From assembly GCF_905475395.1 (NCBI RefSeq), contig NC_058340.1, positions 58,506,181-58,570,180 on the forward strand: a DNA stretch of 64,000 bases, given 5' to 3'. The notes below the pieces were generated by a model. It was not told where the DNA came from, ran no database searches, and saw nothing but the letters and a program-made list of their open reading frames with translations. The stretch's first letter is position 1. Every line of letters starts with the position of its first letter. Below are positions 10,418-22,900 of the stretch, piece after piece. The DNA is from Chrysoperla carnea (taxonomy: Eukaryota > Arthropoda > Insecta > Neuroptera > Chrysopidae). The translations under genes and the position numbers were made by a program.

Positions 10418-13400
10418 TTATGTTTTAATAAAAATATTCTCATGTTGAAAGTCTAGATGTTTGTCTTTTATCATTTTAAAACGAATATGTTCAATGACGA
10501 ATATTCCAATTGACACGGTGACACCCACAATAAAAAATTTAAACGCAAAATTAAGGTCCTCAATTCCGGCGCTTGTAAAATAATTTTGTTGGTTTGCACA
10601 ATATGGTTTTTTCAAATAGAATCGTTTCCAAACTCTTGTTGCGTGGCCTGTTTCATAAAGAGTTTGGTACCTGAAACATTAAATTGTATTAAAATTTTTC
10701 AAAATGTATTCTTTTAGCATCACTATAAATTTATTTAAGTATTTCTTATGACTTTCTTAAAAGAATTATCAAATTTGATATAATAGGTATATTATAGTAT
10801 GTAGTGCTTAATTAAGGTTGAAGGAAGGACCAATTACATAGCGGTTGATAATCTGTAAGAGCTAACATGTTGGCGGTTGCTGTTGTTTTCAGCAATTGTC
10901 AATGGGATCGACCATGACGACCCAAGTAAATGCTTACTCGACGAAAAGAACGTTTAATAAGTTTGGATACCGGGACACAAGCGTATAGTGACTGTTTGTA
11001 ATATTTTTTTGAATGGAAGTATTATAGGGAAAAAAATTAATATTTTGACCATCTCTAGCCAGAAAAATGAATTGGAACTTCGTTCTGGCGCCAATCATGT
11101 CAATTGTTAGAATTCTTTTAAGCAAGCTTATTTTCTCGCCTGCTCCGATGATTTTCTTTGGCGTTTATCGCAAGAATAAACAGATTTGGATTTGTTTTAA
11201 CCTTTTTGCCACTCCTGTACCATGAACAACTCCTGGTCTAAAATACTTACGCTACTTTGAAAATTTCAACATAAGAGGAATTATGTGACGTAATTATCCA
11301 TCCATGTGTGCTTTGTACGAAAGTAATTTCGTGAATATCACATTTTTCATGCTCAAAGAAATATTTTTCCACTAAATGGTAGGCGATTGTTGGTATTGTT
11401 AAATAAGAAAATGGTTCATTTCGTAAACGTTTAATACCTTCATGAATTGGAATGAATATTTCATTTTCAGGTATATTTTTCATTTTTTTGTTATACAAAT
11501 ATAATCGCTCTGGATTCGAAATATTCTGAAAAATTTAATTAAAATTAAAATGGGCAGGCTGCTTAATCTCCTTTAGTCTATACAAATGCAGATCCGACTT
11601 GGCAAGACCATTTATTTTAATATTTCTTGGGAAGTAAATTGCAAACTTGTTGATTTTTTCGGGTTTTCTTGAGCTATAGCCATTTTTTGGTCAAAATTTT
11701 AGATTTTTACAATAAGCGTTTCTTTCCGTGAAGAATGGAATCGAGATGTATCCAATTTTTGATCTCATCCCGCACCTAGATTAAAGGAATCGATTTCTCT
11801 TGGCCAATATGCGACAATTTTTCAATCAGAAATCTTCGCCATGCTTACAGGTGCCCAGATCTGTAACACGAGAGGTGGAAGTGGAGCACATAATATCAGC
11901 TTCTTTACCGATAGTCTGTCCACACTTCGGGCCGTTGAGGCGTCAAAATTTCAATCGAAGATAGTCTATGAATGCGCTCTTGCGTTAAAGAGAATGAAAA
12001 AGGGGACTCTTTGACCCGAGAAGGGTCGTTTCAAACGCCTCTTTCACCTGGGCCTGCCATTCCCATAGCCAGATTCTCCGTAATTTATCGAATCAAGAAA
12101 TGGCTACGACAAGCTCATCTTGATTACTGGAACTTTGCCCATTTTTATAGATATTACAGATTATCTGGACTGATACTTACATTGAAATAAGTTCCAAAAT
12201 ATGATCCTTCTACTCCAAATTCTAATTTAGAATTAGCTATATCAATAATTGTATGAATACTGTCGCTTGAAGATTGTAAAATAACGACAATATATGCTGT
12301 GTAAGCATTATAAAGGAACATAAGCGATATAAGTAACATAAGTAATATTATTTTTCCAGCCTTACTCCGTGGTTCTACTTCTGTACCTTGCTGAGACACA
12401 GTGGCAACTATTACTAATACTAGGTCACTTAGTTTTGAGTGTAAATAATTTATACTTTTACAAAAAAAGATCTGAAATAAAATTGTGTTAGACTATGAAT
12501 AAGGGTAGTAGAAACGATCGCTGGACTCTAATAGATAAAAAGAACTCGTTACAGGCCTTAAGTCATATCGAATGAAATCCCCCTTTTTAATAGTCGAACG
12601 TTAGGCACTTTGAGTCTATCAGTTGGTTACAAAGTTGGTTTATGTCTCTATCGATTGGTTACAAAGAGCAGAATTATCATTTGTCTTCTCAATTCAAGAG
12701 GGAAATTTCGCTCGTATCTTACTTCTCATACTACGACTATGACTTGATCCTAGTTAATATAGATTGTTTTTTTAACCCCCCGAACCAAAAAAGAGTTTTT
12801 ATAAGTTTTCCCTCTATGTGTTTGTGCCTGTTTGTAGCATCGTAGCGCTTAAACGAATGAACCAATTTGTTTTTTTTTGTTTCTTTTAGAAAGATAATTT
12901 AATGGAAAGTATCCTTAGCTATGTTTCATGTCCGCGTTTTAGGATTTAGTACCCGGAACAACTAAAAAAAAGACCTTCAAAATTGTTTCAGTTTGGAGAA
13001 GGCTTTAAGGCAAAAAGATAATTTAATGGAGAATGTTTTTAGATATGTTTCAACTGCATGTTCAGGGTTCCGTACCCGAATAATTTCGTCTTTAACTTAA
13101 CGATTTTCTTGATTATGCTTTCGAGAATGCTACATAAACTGAACACCGATCGTAACATGACTAATATTATTTTTCCCCAGGGTTTTCACATCCTTAAATT
13201 AAGACGGTAAGTATAGACAACTTGGCATCACTTAAACCAATAGCCGAAAAGCTACCATTACTTAAAATATGACCTGCGTAAAGTTACCTGATCGTATACT
13301 TGATATTTTTCTTCAATAAATGTTGTAACAGCTAGTAATATAATTGCAACCAATGTAAGCGCAGCAATTGCTATCCATGTAGTACTAGCGAAAGTTAAAG

Positions 13401-16400
13401 TAAACAAATTTTCAACATAAGATAATCGCGGTTGTCGAAATATTACTTTTGCCTGTATTGATGAACTTGGTGATATAAATTTTACACTTAAACGAGGTGA
13501 CGTTATAAAATAACTGGAACCTTGAAAAAGTTTTAAATTACATAAAATTATTTTAGTTCTGAACCTTCCACCGCCATTTTAGCGTTTTTCTAGTAGTTAG
13601 GTGTTCTTTATATTAAGACAATCGAATGATTAATAGTGCATTTCTTTTACAAATTCTAAACTGTGTTTGCTTTTTTACAAAGATAATTTGCATTCCGAGG
13701 ATTGACATAAGCTAATTTTGATCCTGGGCAAAGGCGATGATTACCAAAATTTATAGATAAATATTCCCTGCGGTTTAAATATTTTTAGACAATTTAACAT
13801 GAAGTGAAAAATGTCCTTTCACGGCATTTTTTAGTTACGTACTATAAGGTATCTATTTAGAGGTAGAAGTTGGATTTACCGCCTCTGAACATTTAATTTA
13901 AAGAACCAGGAAGAAAGGTAATGGCAACTTTAGCCTCTCCAGCTAATGGGGTTACCACCTCAAAGTACGCGGGAAGTTGGGAGATAAACCAGAAAGTCGG
14001 GTGAAATTAATCTAATTATATCACCGAATCATATTACTTTACAATATTTTTACCAGTTTTGCCATAAGTAAAAATTTAAATAAATATCCTTTAAATAATT
14101 TAAAATAATAGCTGCTCGTAGAACAGTCGAATTTATCTGAATATCTATAAAAAAAATAAACTATTTTGATATCGGGAGTCGGGAGAAACCATACGATTTC
14201 TGGAGTCTTTCGATCCAATCTGTAGTACTACCAATTGTGGGTGCTTGTCAAATCATCCGATGTCGAAATAATGATGACACAAAATAGCAGAGCGTACGTT
14301 TACATTATTTAATCAGTTTCTCACATTGTTGAAAATAAATATTCCATTTTTAGGTTTTGAAAGGTCTTTCCGTGCATACAAATATCATTTATTATAATAT
14401 CACTTACCTATATCAGCATTTTTTTCCAATACAAGTTTAAATAATCCTTTTGGTAGACTATTGTGGTATACAGGTCCACCTAAGCTATCCGAAATCACGT
14501 ATGTACCGGTGCAATTGAAATATTCATAAATGACTTGTGATAGTATATAATTTGATTTCGATAATGTGTCTATGTGAGGCGTTCTGAAAATACGTAAATA
14601 TCAGTAATGTAGCAGTTCTTAGACGTTGAATGTTCTTTTTGTTGTTCACTGTTCTGTTAAACAAGGGCAAGGGCATTAATGTTTCAACATTTTACTAATA
14701 CTTACTTGTAGGTACCCAATTCTGCCAGGCTCTTATTATCGTGAATAACTAGACCTACTCGAAGAGACGTAGCTTGATGTAAATTTCTTCTTCTACGTGA
14801 TAAAATCGGAGTACTTCTTTTATCAATAAGTGTATTATTATTGGTCCATTGTCCATAATGTTCAACAATTATTGGGGTATTTTTCGTAATTTTATATGGT
14901 TGGAACAACTCAAATTGGATGTTTTCATTTTTTTTTAGACTGTGTACAAATATTACATCACTGTCTAAGTAAATTCCAAGTGAATTTAATATGTTCATTG
15001 ATTCTGGATCAATGTTTGTATCATTATAAAATGAGTTTTTATCAGAGAAAATTAACCACCTGTATGGACTACCAAAAAGACCTAGACGATCTGCCTACAA
15101 AATAATATAATAGTTTTTCTTTAGTTAAACAAACTTATTATTTCAACAAAAAAAAGACTAAATTGTGAGGTGAGTGTCCGTTTTTATATAATATTGTTTG
15201 CCAAACATCGAACAATCCAAACCTGATCTTTTGAATCATTGTCGCAGCTTAAGAGCCAGACTATCAAATAAAAAAACTTTTAACAAAAAGAAATCCGACT
15301 TATAAAAAAAACTATTCCAAAACAAATTAATATGCACTAAAAAGTAAAAAAATAACGATAATATAATGTAGTTATTTTTGTTATTTTTGGAGTCGGTATC
15401 AGCCAAGTTAATGTAGCAAACTGTTCTGCCACAGTCTGTGTACGCACTTTTTAGTGCATATTAATTTGTTTTGGAATATAGGTTTTTTTTTAAGTCGGGT
15501 TTGTTTTGTTTTGTTTTTGTAAGGTTTTTTTATTTTGTGATTTTTAGTGATTCTGAAGTACACAAACTAATTTGTCACTAAAAAAAGAATAATCGAAATC
15601 GGTTGATATTTAATGCAAATTAAATATCACACATACTTAATGCAAATTTAAGATTTATATGGTTTTCTCATGGATGCTATTGTCAGAACTGAACCAAATT
15701 GAAATGGGACCACAAGGTAAACATCAGCTTTTAAATAAAAAAATCGGTCCACTCAGTCTAAAGTTCTGAGGTAACAAACATAAAAAATAATACAGTCGAA
15801 TTGAGAGCCTTATCCTTTTGTTTGAAGTTGGTTAAAAATTACTTGGTTTCGAATCAGCAGCCATTTTGGTGCTCGAAAAGATTAATATCAGAAATTATTT
15901 CCTATCATATGAAGGAGAAATAATCCAGACATTCCTTTGATAAACTAAATTTTTAAAATTATAATAACCGTACTACTTTACTACGCCCACCTGTTTCAAA
16001 AACAGCTCAGTGTCATCGCATTGTAGATCGACTATAAACAATGCTCGATGGGGTGGAATAGGATAAAATAATTTATTACCATCAACATTTTGAATTAAAA
16101 TGCCTTGAACATTTCTTAATCCTGAAATACTTTTTATCAAATGTTTTTTATATTCTATAAATAAAAGCAAATAAATATTTTAATAAGATTATTTGGTATT
16201 GATGAAACTTTAATCAATACAAAATGGACCGAAAATTCCATACGTTCGACATCAATATTAGATGTTATGAAAAGTTCAATTCGAGAGAAAATCGAGCCCA
16301 AAAAAATCTGTTTATCATTATATATCAATGATTAATTCATCACATTTGAACCTTGGACCTGTGTTAAATTAATTATTATGCCTACAAATGTATAATCATC

Positions 16401-17528
16401 CCCAAAAATTTGATGTTCAATTTTGGTGTGGTGCCAAATTTTTGATGTGCCTTAAATTCCGAAGAAATTATTTGATAGATTTTATTATATTAGCAGTAAA
16501 ATAATGGCGAGCACGACAGCAGAGGAAAGTTTTTTGGACGGAATGAACAACAACAGGAGAAAAGCAAATCAAGTTTCGAATTCCACGGTTAATATTACTA
16601 AAAATGAAATTTTTATAAAATTCAACCCAGACCATTTTTTCAAGTCCAAATTTACTAAGATTATTTTGATTTTAGGAGGAAATGCAAAATTTGGTGTTAA
16701 TACTCACTGGTGTAGCTAACCTTGAGGGCGCCCTGTCAAGATTTATTCTCGAGACCCTTTTAGAAATTTTAGACATAGGGAAGTGACAGTCGGGGCCCGA
16801 ATTGTTAAAAAGATCGACGATATTTAAAATATATTATCAAACATTATTGAAAATTAGTAAAATTTAAATATTTATTATAATCAAAATTGTAGAAAATAAA
16901 TTTTACTATAATTTTCTTGCTCCTTTTTTGATTTACTTAAAAAAAAGCAAATCTGGTTTATTTTGCGATTGCACGATAAGTTTCTAAGACATTGTCTGAA
17001 CTGGTTTCGCGATGTTACACATCGTCTACGATTTTCATCGATATTTCAGAAACTCTTCACCCAATGGTCAAAGGGATCAGATTTTTGTGTATTTTGGGTC
17101 AAGAGTATACCCAAAAAAATTATTTTTATCCAAATTGGAGACTTTTTTTTTATACTCTTTTGAAAAAATCGAGAAAATCAGAAAAAATATTTTGTTTCAG
17201 AATTTGATGCAACTTGGTAGGTATATTTGGGCAATTTTGACCAAATTATAAAAATCGGGTTCATTTCACGATTGGATGAAAATGATTTTTATCTACACAA
17301 AAAATATTTTTGAAATTTCCTTAAAAGAAACAAATCAAGAACATCTTAATCTATTTACAATTATTTCATATATTGTTACTTACCAAGGTTCCAGCAAAGA
17401 AAATTATAAATAACGGTTGGTTTATTTTCAAGTAAACATAATTCTTTAATAAACGCAATTTTATTGAAATCAGCTGCAATTAATTGTATGAATTGCAAAA
17501 ATATGAAAAGTATACCACGAAAATTCAT
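10418..17528 (-). CDS. Ionotropic receptor A (IR75-like), intact, 8 exons
   Basis: Exons in transcript order: 17384-17528, 15991-16154, 14706-15094, 14408-14583, 13288-13520, 12181-12471, 11251-11525, 10418-10670, giving 641 residues with no stops. Visible parts: signal peptide (about 1-20); RRRRNLHQAT at the start of ligand lobe S1; GGPVYH and LEKNADIG within S1; membrane segment 1 at about 340-360; pore with QQGTEVEPRS near 395; membrane segment 2 at about 410-434 with FLYNAYTAYIV; ligand lobe S2 in exon 7 (EGIKRLRN, FFEHEKCDIHEI, GWIITSHNSSY); and KKPYC before membrane segment 3 at about 602-622. The pore and S2 motifs match the insect IR75 group, olfactory IRs tuned to acids or amines in known cases and thought to work with co-receptors such as IR8a. 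Introns over 300 bp hold mostly unrecognised AT-rich DNA. Intron 2 has an inverted-repeat element at 15292-15501. Confidence 0.88.
15292..15501. mobile_element. MITE-like element in intron 2 of receptor A
   Basis: A stretch of about 210 bp with inverted ends of roughly 50 bp. The inner 31 bases (TTCCAAAACAAATTAATATG onward) match exactly between 15315-15345 and 15446-15476. The outer part holds AAATCCGACTT and its partner AAGTCGGGTTT. The corresponding intron of receptor B, which shares flanking sequence with this intron, lacks it, so the insertion came after the A/B duplication. A related truncated copy lies at 19358-19523. Confidence 0.8.
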
Positions 17529-17586
17529 ATTTGACCTTCTCTTAAATGTTATGTGATTTTGAATGATCCTGACAAAAGATTGATTG

Positions 17587-17593
17587 ATTTATA
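17587..17593 (-). promoter_or_regulatory. TATA-like box upstream of receptor A
   Basis: TATAAAT on the minus strand, about 60 bases before the start codon, close to the spacing in B, C and D. TATA-like words are common in AT-rich DNA; only the shared position supports it. Confidence 0.3.
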
Positions 17594-18054
17594 TTTACCA
17601 AATCGTAATTAATATTTTATACAAAATAAATAACTCAATTATTATGAGCAATTATCTTTGTTTTCTGATTTAGCCGATTATAATCATAAAGCAGAATTAT
17701 TCAGATACCTTATCATTATATCATATTCATGGAGTGTATCAGTAAGTTCATGGAACAAATCGGAGACATTCGATGCATTGATAAACACTATGGTATAAAT
17801 TTTCTACAACTTTGTACCTATATAATAAATATTTTGAGTTTAAATTAAATTTTTGGATGAGATATAGCAAATATTTTTGTAAAATAAATTATAATTTTAC
17901 AGAAAATATAACCAGATGAAAACCAGATGTATGTCAAAGATAAATTTAATGTATTCTTCCTTGGGTGCAAATCACACTTGGAGCCGTAGGTATTAAATAT
18001 ATCTATATGTATATATATATAAAATTTTATACCATATATATATATATATAAAAT

Positions 18055-18300
18055 ATATCCAGGTATATTAAGTTTAGCCCCAAGTTTGTACCGCTAAAAA
18101 ATGATGCTACCAACAACAATGTTGGTACAGGTATCCATAAAATTACCTAATTAATCTATTTTCGGCTGTCCCTCTGCCTGTCTGTCTGTCAACACGATCA
18201 CTCAAAAACGAAACGAAACGAAAAGAGGTATAAATCTTGACAGACAAACACACACACATAGCGGGAAAACTTATAACACCCCTCTTTTTGTGTCGGGGGT
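18055..18300 (-). repeat. Dispersed repeat family 1, copy 2 (reversed)
   Basis: On the plus strand it reads TATTAAGTTTAGCCCCAAGT, then ATAAAATTACCTAATTAATC and a CTGTCTGTCTGTC run. This is the reverse complement of the family end at 8290-8100, more diverged. Confidence 0.6.
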
Positions 18301-19357
18301 TAAAAATAATCCTGATGGACTTACAATCCAGGAATAACTACAAAGAAATTAATTTGCTCTCCAGGAAATAGAGAACGTTATTAAAACCTGAAAAACTTAA
18401 ATTGATGCCCATGAGTACAGAGTCATTTATTGCAACGTATTACAAACACGCATACTCCTTTGAGTCACAAAATCTGCACTAGTTGATTATCCATTTTTTA
18501 TTAATTCGGTAAAAATTCTAAAGTTTGCAAGGTCTAAAATTTCTAAGGTTTGTTAAAAATAGTTATGATATGTATATCATCAAATATATTTTAGAGAAAA
18601 AAGTATGGCACCTTTTTTACATATTTGCTCTGTGCAGATTTTGTGACGCAGAGATACGTTAGACGCATCGCTCATGAAATCTCGCCCTAAATTATTTATT
18701 ATTTTACAAAATCATGTGTGTGAAGCTACGAAGAGTATCGGTTAGTAATTAAATTTACAAGTAATTTATAATAGCTAGTCATTTATTTACTACGGTACAT
18801 TTTTCATTGTAATCAAAATTATACAAGTGCCTTATAATAGAATTACCTGAAGGTTTATTAAGATGCCGTTTTTACAAAAAGCTTTGATGAATATTTTAGT
18901 AACGAACAAGTAATTGCTCAAATTAGATAATTAGAGTAAAGCTAAATTGTTTCATTCTTATACAAACACAAAAAAGAATATTTTATTATAATTTATGAAT
19001 TATATTATTATCATTACATACTTTTTTGTATATAGGGTGTCAAAGAAATCATTTTAATCAGTAGGGGCTGTACTTAAATTACGTAACGCATTTAGAACGA
19101 CTTTTCAACCCCTACCCTGCCTATGTAACAGATTGTAACAAATTATTGAACCCCGCTTCCCTCTGTTTCGAACGTAATTTTTTTTCTTTTACGAATTTTA
19201 GAGTATTATGGTTAAAAACCTTTTTATGGTTAAAAAAAAATTTGCGTGTGCGGTCGCAAAGTGCTACTATCTAAAAATATTAAAATACTAAAATATTAAA
19301 AGCTAGCTACAGTCAAGAGGGTAAAGTTAATTAAATTTGTTTTTAAAATTTTGATGA

Positions 19358-19523
19358 TTTATCAGCCAAGCTAATGTAGCAAACTGTTCTGTCAGAGTTG
19401 TTTCCTTGGCTGACACCGACTCCAAAAATAACAACAACTTTAACTACATTATATTATCCTTATTTGTTTACTTTTTAGTGCATATTAATATGTTTTGGAA
19501 AAGTTTTTCTTTTGAAGTCGGTT
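19358..19523 (-). mobile_element. Truncated relative of the 15292-15501 MITE
   Basis: Read on the minus strand it repeats AACCGACTT, TTCCAAAACA, ATTAATATGCACTAAAAAGT, GATAATATAATGTAGTTA, GGAGTCGGTGTCAGCCAAG and AACAGTTTGCTACATTAG in the same order. One inverted end is missing or was not found. The copy in receptor A appears internally shortened by comparison. Confidence 0.65.
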
Positions 19524-19909
19524 ATTTTATTCTATCTACCTGCTCGGTTCAATATGGTAGTTTTAATTGATCGCCTGAACTAATTCTAATTGATTAGGTG
19601 ACTACCTATATTCGAACTACATTAAAATCTTTATTAACACTCGAAATCGAGTTTTCTTGTGCACAATTTTTTTTGTAGATATTTAATTCCAATTCAAGGG
19701 TAGCATGATGAATAACAAAACACATGGAAATTGGAAATTACCAAAGTTCAATGTTAAAGTGAATTGCTTGCTCCGCCATCAAGTGTCATAAATGATACGA
19801 TTGATCATACATACGTGGATTCCCTTTTGCTTTGGAATATTACAAACATAATAGGTCCAACTTGTTTAACTGACCGTAGAAAAATTGTCCGTAATATTTT
19901 GTTATTCCT

Positions 19910-22900
19910 CTAAAAACTTCTCCGGGAACGAAATTTCACCCAATTTTGAGAAAACTTTTTACGTGGTAGATGTTTGCTTTTTTTCATTCGATATCGAATA
20001 AGTTCAGAGACAAATATTCCAACTGAAACGGTGACACCCACTATAAAAAGTTTAAATGAAAATTTAAGATCTTCAATTCCAGCGCTTGTAAAATAATTTT
20101 GTGCATTTGCACAATATGGTTTTGATAAATAAAATCGTCTCCATACTCTTTTTGTGTGGCCTGATTCAAAAAGCATTTGGTATCTGGAATAGAAATTTAA
20201 TAACGATTTTTATAATCTCAGTATTTGACTCAGAAGCTATTGTATCGAAGTTATGCATCAATTTGAATCTTTCGTAATACAATCGATCCTCAATAACATG
20301 AATTTGACAACTGTTATTTTTTATACAATGTATATATGAAACTAGCTGACCCAGCGAACTTCGTACCGCCTAACAGTCGATTCTTTTTTTTTATAACACC
20401 ACTCAATTGTTTTACTTTCCCGGAACTCCTCTACTAACACTTAAACTTTATGGTATGGTATTAAAGTTCAAAGAGGTAAAAAATTGCTTCTTTTGAAAAA
20501 AAAACAAATTACGTTTAAATGTTTTCGAAAAAGGAAAAAAATGACATTTTTTATAAACACTGTAGCAAACACTGATACCCAAAAGTAACTCAGTCAATTG
20601 TTATTTTCACTTGTTATAATAAAAATAATGATTACAAATTGATATTGTCTCGTCAATCACACAGACCACTATCACATGACCTGTCTTATTAGCGATAGAA
20701 AATAATGCATAAATTTAATACTATGGTCTTCTGATCCAAATTAAATACTTACGCTACTTTGAAATTTTCAATATATGTTGAATTATGGTATGTAACTAGC
20801 CATCCATGTGAGCTTTGTACGAAAGATATTTCATTAATATCGCATTTTTCGTGTTCAAAGAAATCTTTTTCTATTAAATGATAAGCGATTGTTGGTAATG
20901 TTAAAAATGCAAATGATTCGTTTCGTAAACGTTTAATACCGTCATTAATTGGAAGGAATATTTCATTTTCTGGTATATTTTTTACTTTCTTGTTATACAA
21001 ATATAATCGGTCGGGAAAAGAAATATTCTAAAATAATTTTATTAAATTAGTATCATTCTTGAAATATTGGATCAAATTATAATTGATTTGTATCTTATTA
21101 AATATAAATTTCCTAATAATTGACCCAGGTATAAAATCGAGAGAAATAGCTTACTTATCAAGTCTGTTTTTCCTCATTTTCAAGGTTATCGTGCTGGCTA
21201 ATGACTCACGGTCTAAAAATGTACCGCTTAGGAAAAAATAGGCATGAGTAATAATATTAAGATTTAATTTTGTTCATTATGTAATTTGTATATCATATCT
21301 GTAATAAAATTGCCTATGATTGTCCAATTTTACCTAGTCAATGACTATAATTTTATGGTATTTTGTGAATCGACTACATCTATTTTACTAACAACCTTAA
21401 CCCAGGATCAACCATGCCAAGGATATGAGTCCATACTTACGATGAAATAAGGTTTATAATATACTTCATCTGCTCCAAATGATAATTTCGAGTCAGCGAT
21501 ATCTATAATTGAATGAATACTGTCGCTTGAAGATTGTAAAATCACAACAATGAGCGCTGTATAAGCATTGTAAAGGAACGTAAGTGAAATAAGTAACATA
21601 AATAGTATTAATTTTCCGGCATTACTTCGTGGCTCTACTTCTGTACCTTGCTGAGTTACAGTGGCAACCATTACTAACATTATTTCACTTAATTTAGATT
21701 TTAAGTGATTAATACTTGTATGAAAAATGACCTAAAACAAAATTTTATTCCAAAATAAAAACAAAATTAATTTACTCGTCGTCAAATTACCTGATCGTAT
21801 ACTTGGTACTTTTCTTCAATAAATGTTGTAACAGCTAGTAATATAATGATAACCAATGTAAGTACAGCAATTGCAATCCACGTAGAATCAGCGAAAGTTA
21901 AAGTAAATAAATTTTCAATATACGATAATCGTGGTCGTCTGAATATTATTTTTGATTGTATTTCTGAACTTGGTGATATAAATTTTGCAACCAAACGAGA
22001 TGACGAGAAAAGATAACTGGAACCTTATAGATTTTAAATTATTTATACGATTAGATACAAGAAATTAAATTTTATGTGATGAAGTTTGGAAGTTTTCTAG
22101 ATGTATTGAAAACGTATTCGCTTAATAGTCAGGTGTTTTTCTATATTAATATATATCTTAATATATATATTTCTTGTGTGCGTGTGTATGTAATTGAACT
22201 CCTCCTAGACGGCTGGACCGATTTTGATGAAATTTTTTGTGTGTGTTCGTGGAGATTCGAGAATGGTTTAGATTTACAATTTGGTCCAGTACAACTGTTT
22301 TTGAGGGCTCCGTACCAAAAAAATGAAATTTCATTAAATGGTGGGAGCGCATATAAATCATATCACATTATGTATACTATGTGTACTATGTATTTTTAAT
22401 AGTATTCAGGTATTGTCAATAGGCATTTATTAGAGCCATATGCGAGCGCAGCGAGCTCTAATTAGAGCCATATGCGAGCGCAGCGAGCTCTACTATCAAA
22501 GGTCAGGCCAAAGGTCGAAGGTCAGGCCACTCCAATAAATAGGAGTTAAATTGGGGTTTAGCGGGATGGGTTTAGCGGACAGGCTAAACGTAGTATAGGT
22601 ATTCATGAATTGGAGTTACGTTTTTACGGGACAACGTCCGTCGGGGCCGCTAGTATATATATATATAAGTAGTATAAAGAGATAAAATTTGTTTTGTTTG
22701 CCTGGAAGGGGTAATTTCTGGAACTACTAGAATCATTTTAATGAATGAGTTGTTGTTGGATTCGACAACACATCGTGTCAGGAGTAATATATGCTATAAA
22801 GTGTTCTGGAAACTATGGAATGGCGACCACCAGGCTACCATTTTTGTTTTTTTAGATAAAAAAGTTTGAATAAATGGAAGCAACCGGAAGCTCGTGGTAT

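Larger units (their letters stand above)
17529..19909. other. Spacer between receptors A and B
   Basis: No gene seen. It holds the upstream region of receptor A, an (AT)n tract near 18000-18060, a reversed copy of dispersed repeat family 1 (18055-18300) and a truncated MITE relative (19358-19523). The rest is unrecognised AT-rich sequence. Confidence 0.55.

Noticed and set aside
14896-15105. Plus-strand open frame opposite exon 3 of receptor A, also seen at 24073-24306 in B
   Set aside because: It is the reverse strand of a conserved coding exon, so its similarity between copies is explained by the receptor.
16504-16719. ATG-started 71-codon frame in intron 1 of receptor A
   Set aside because: It has a plausible start (MASTTAEESF) but no domain, no duplicate in the other three receptors and no supporting splice sites.
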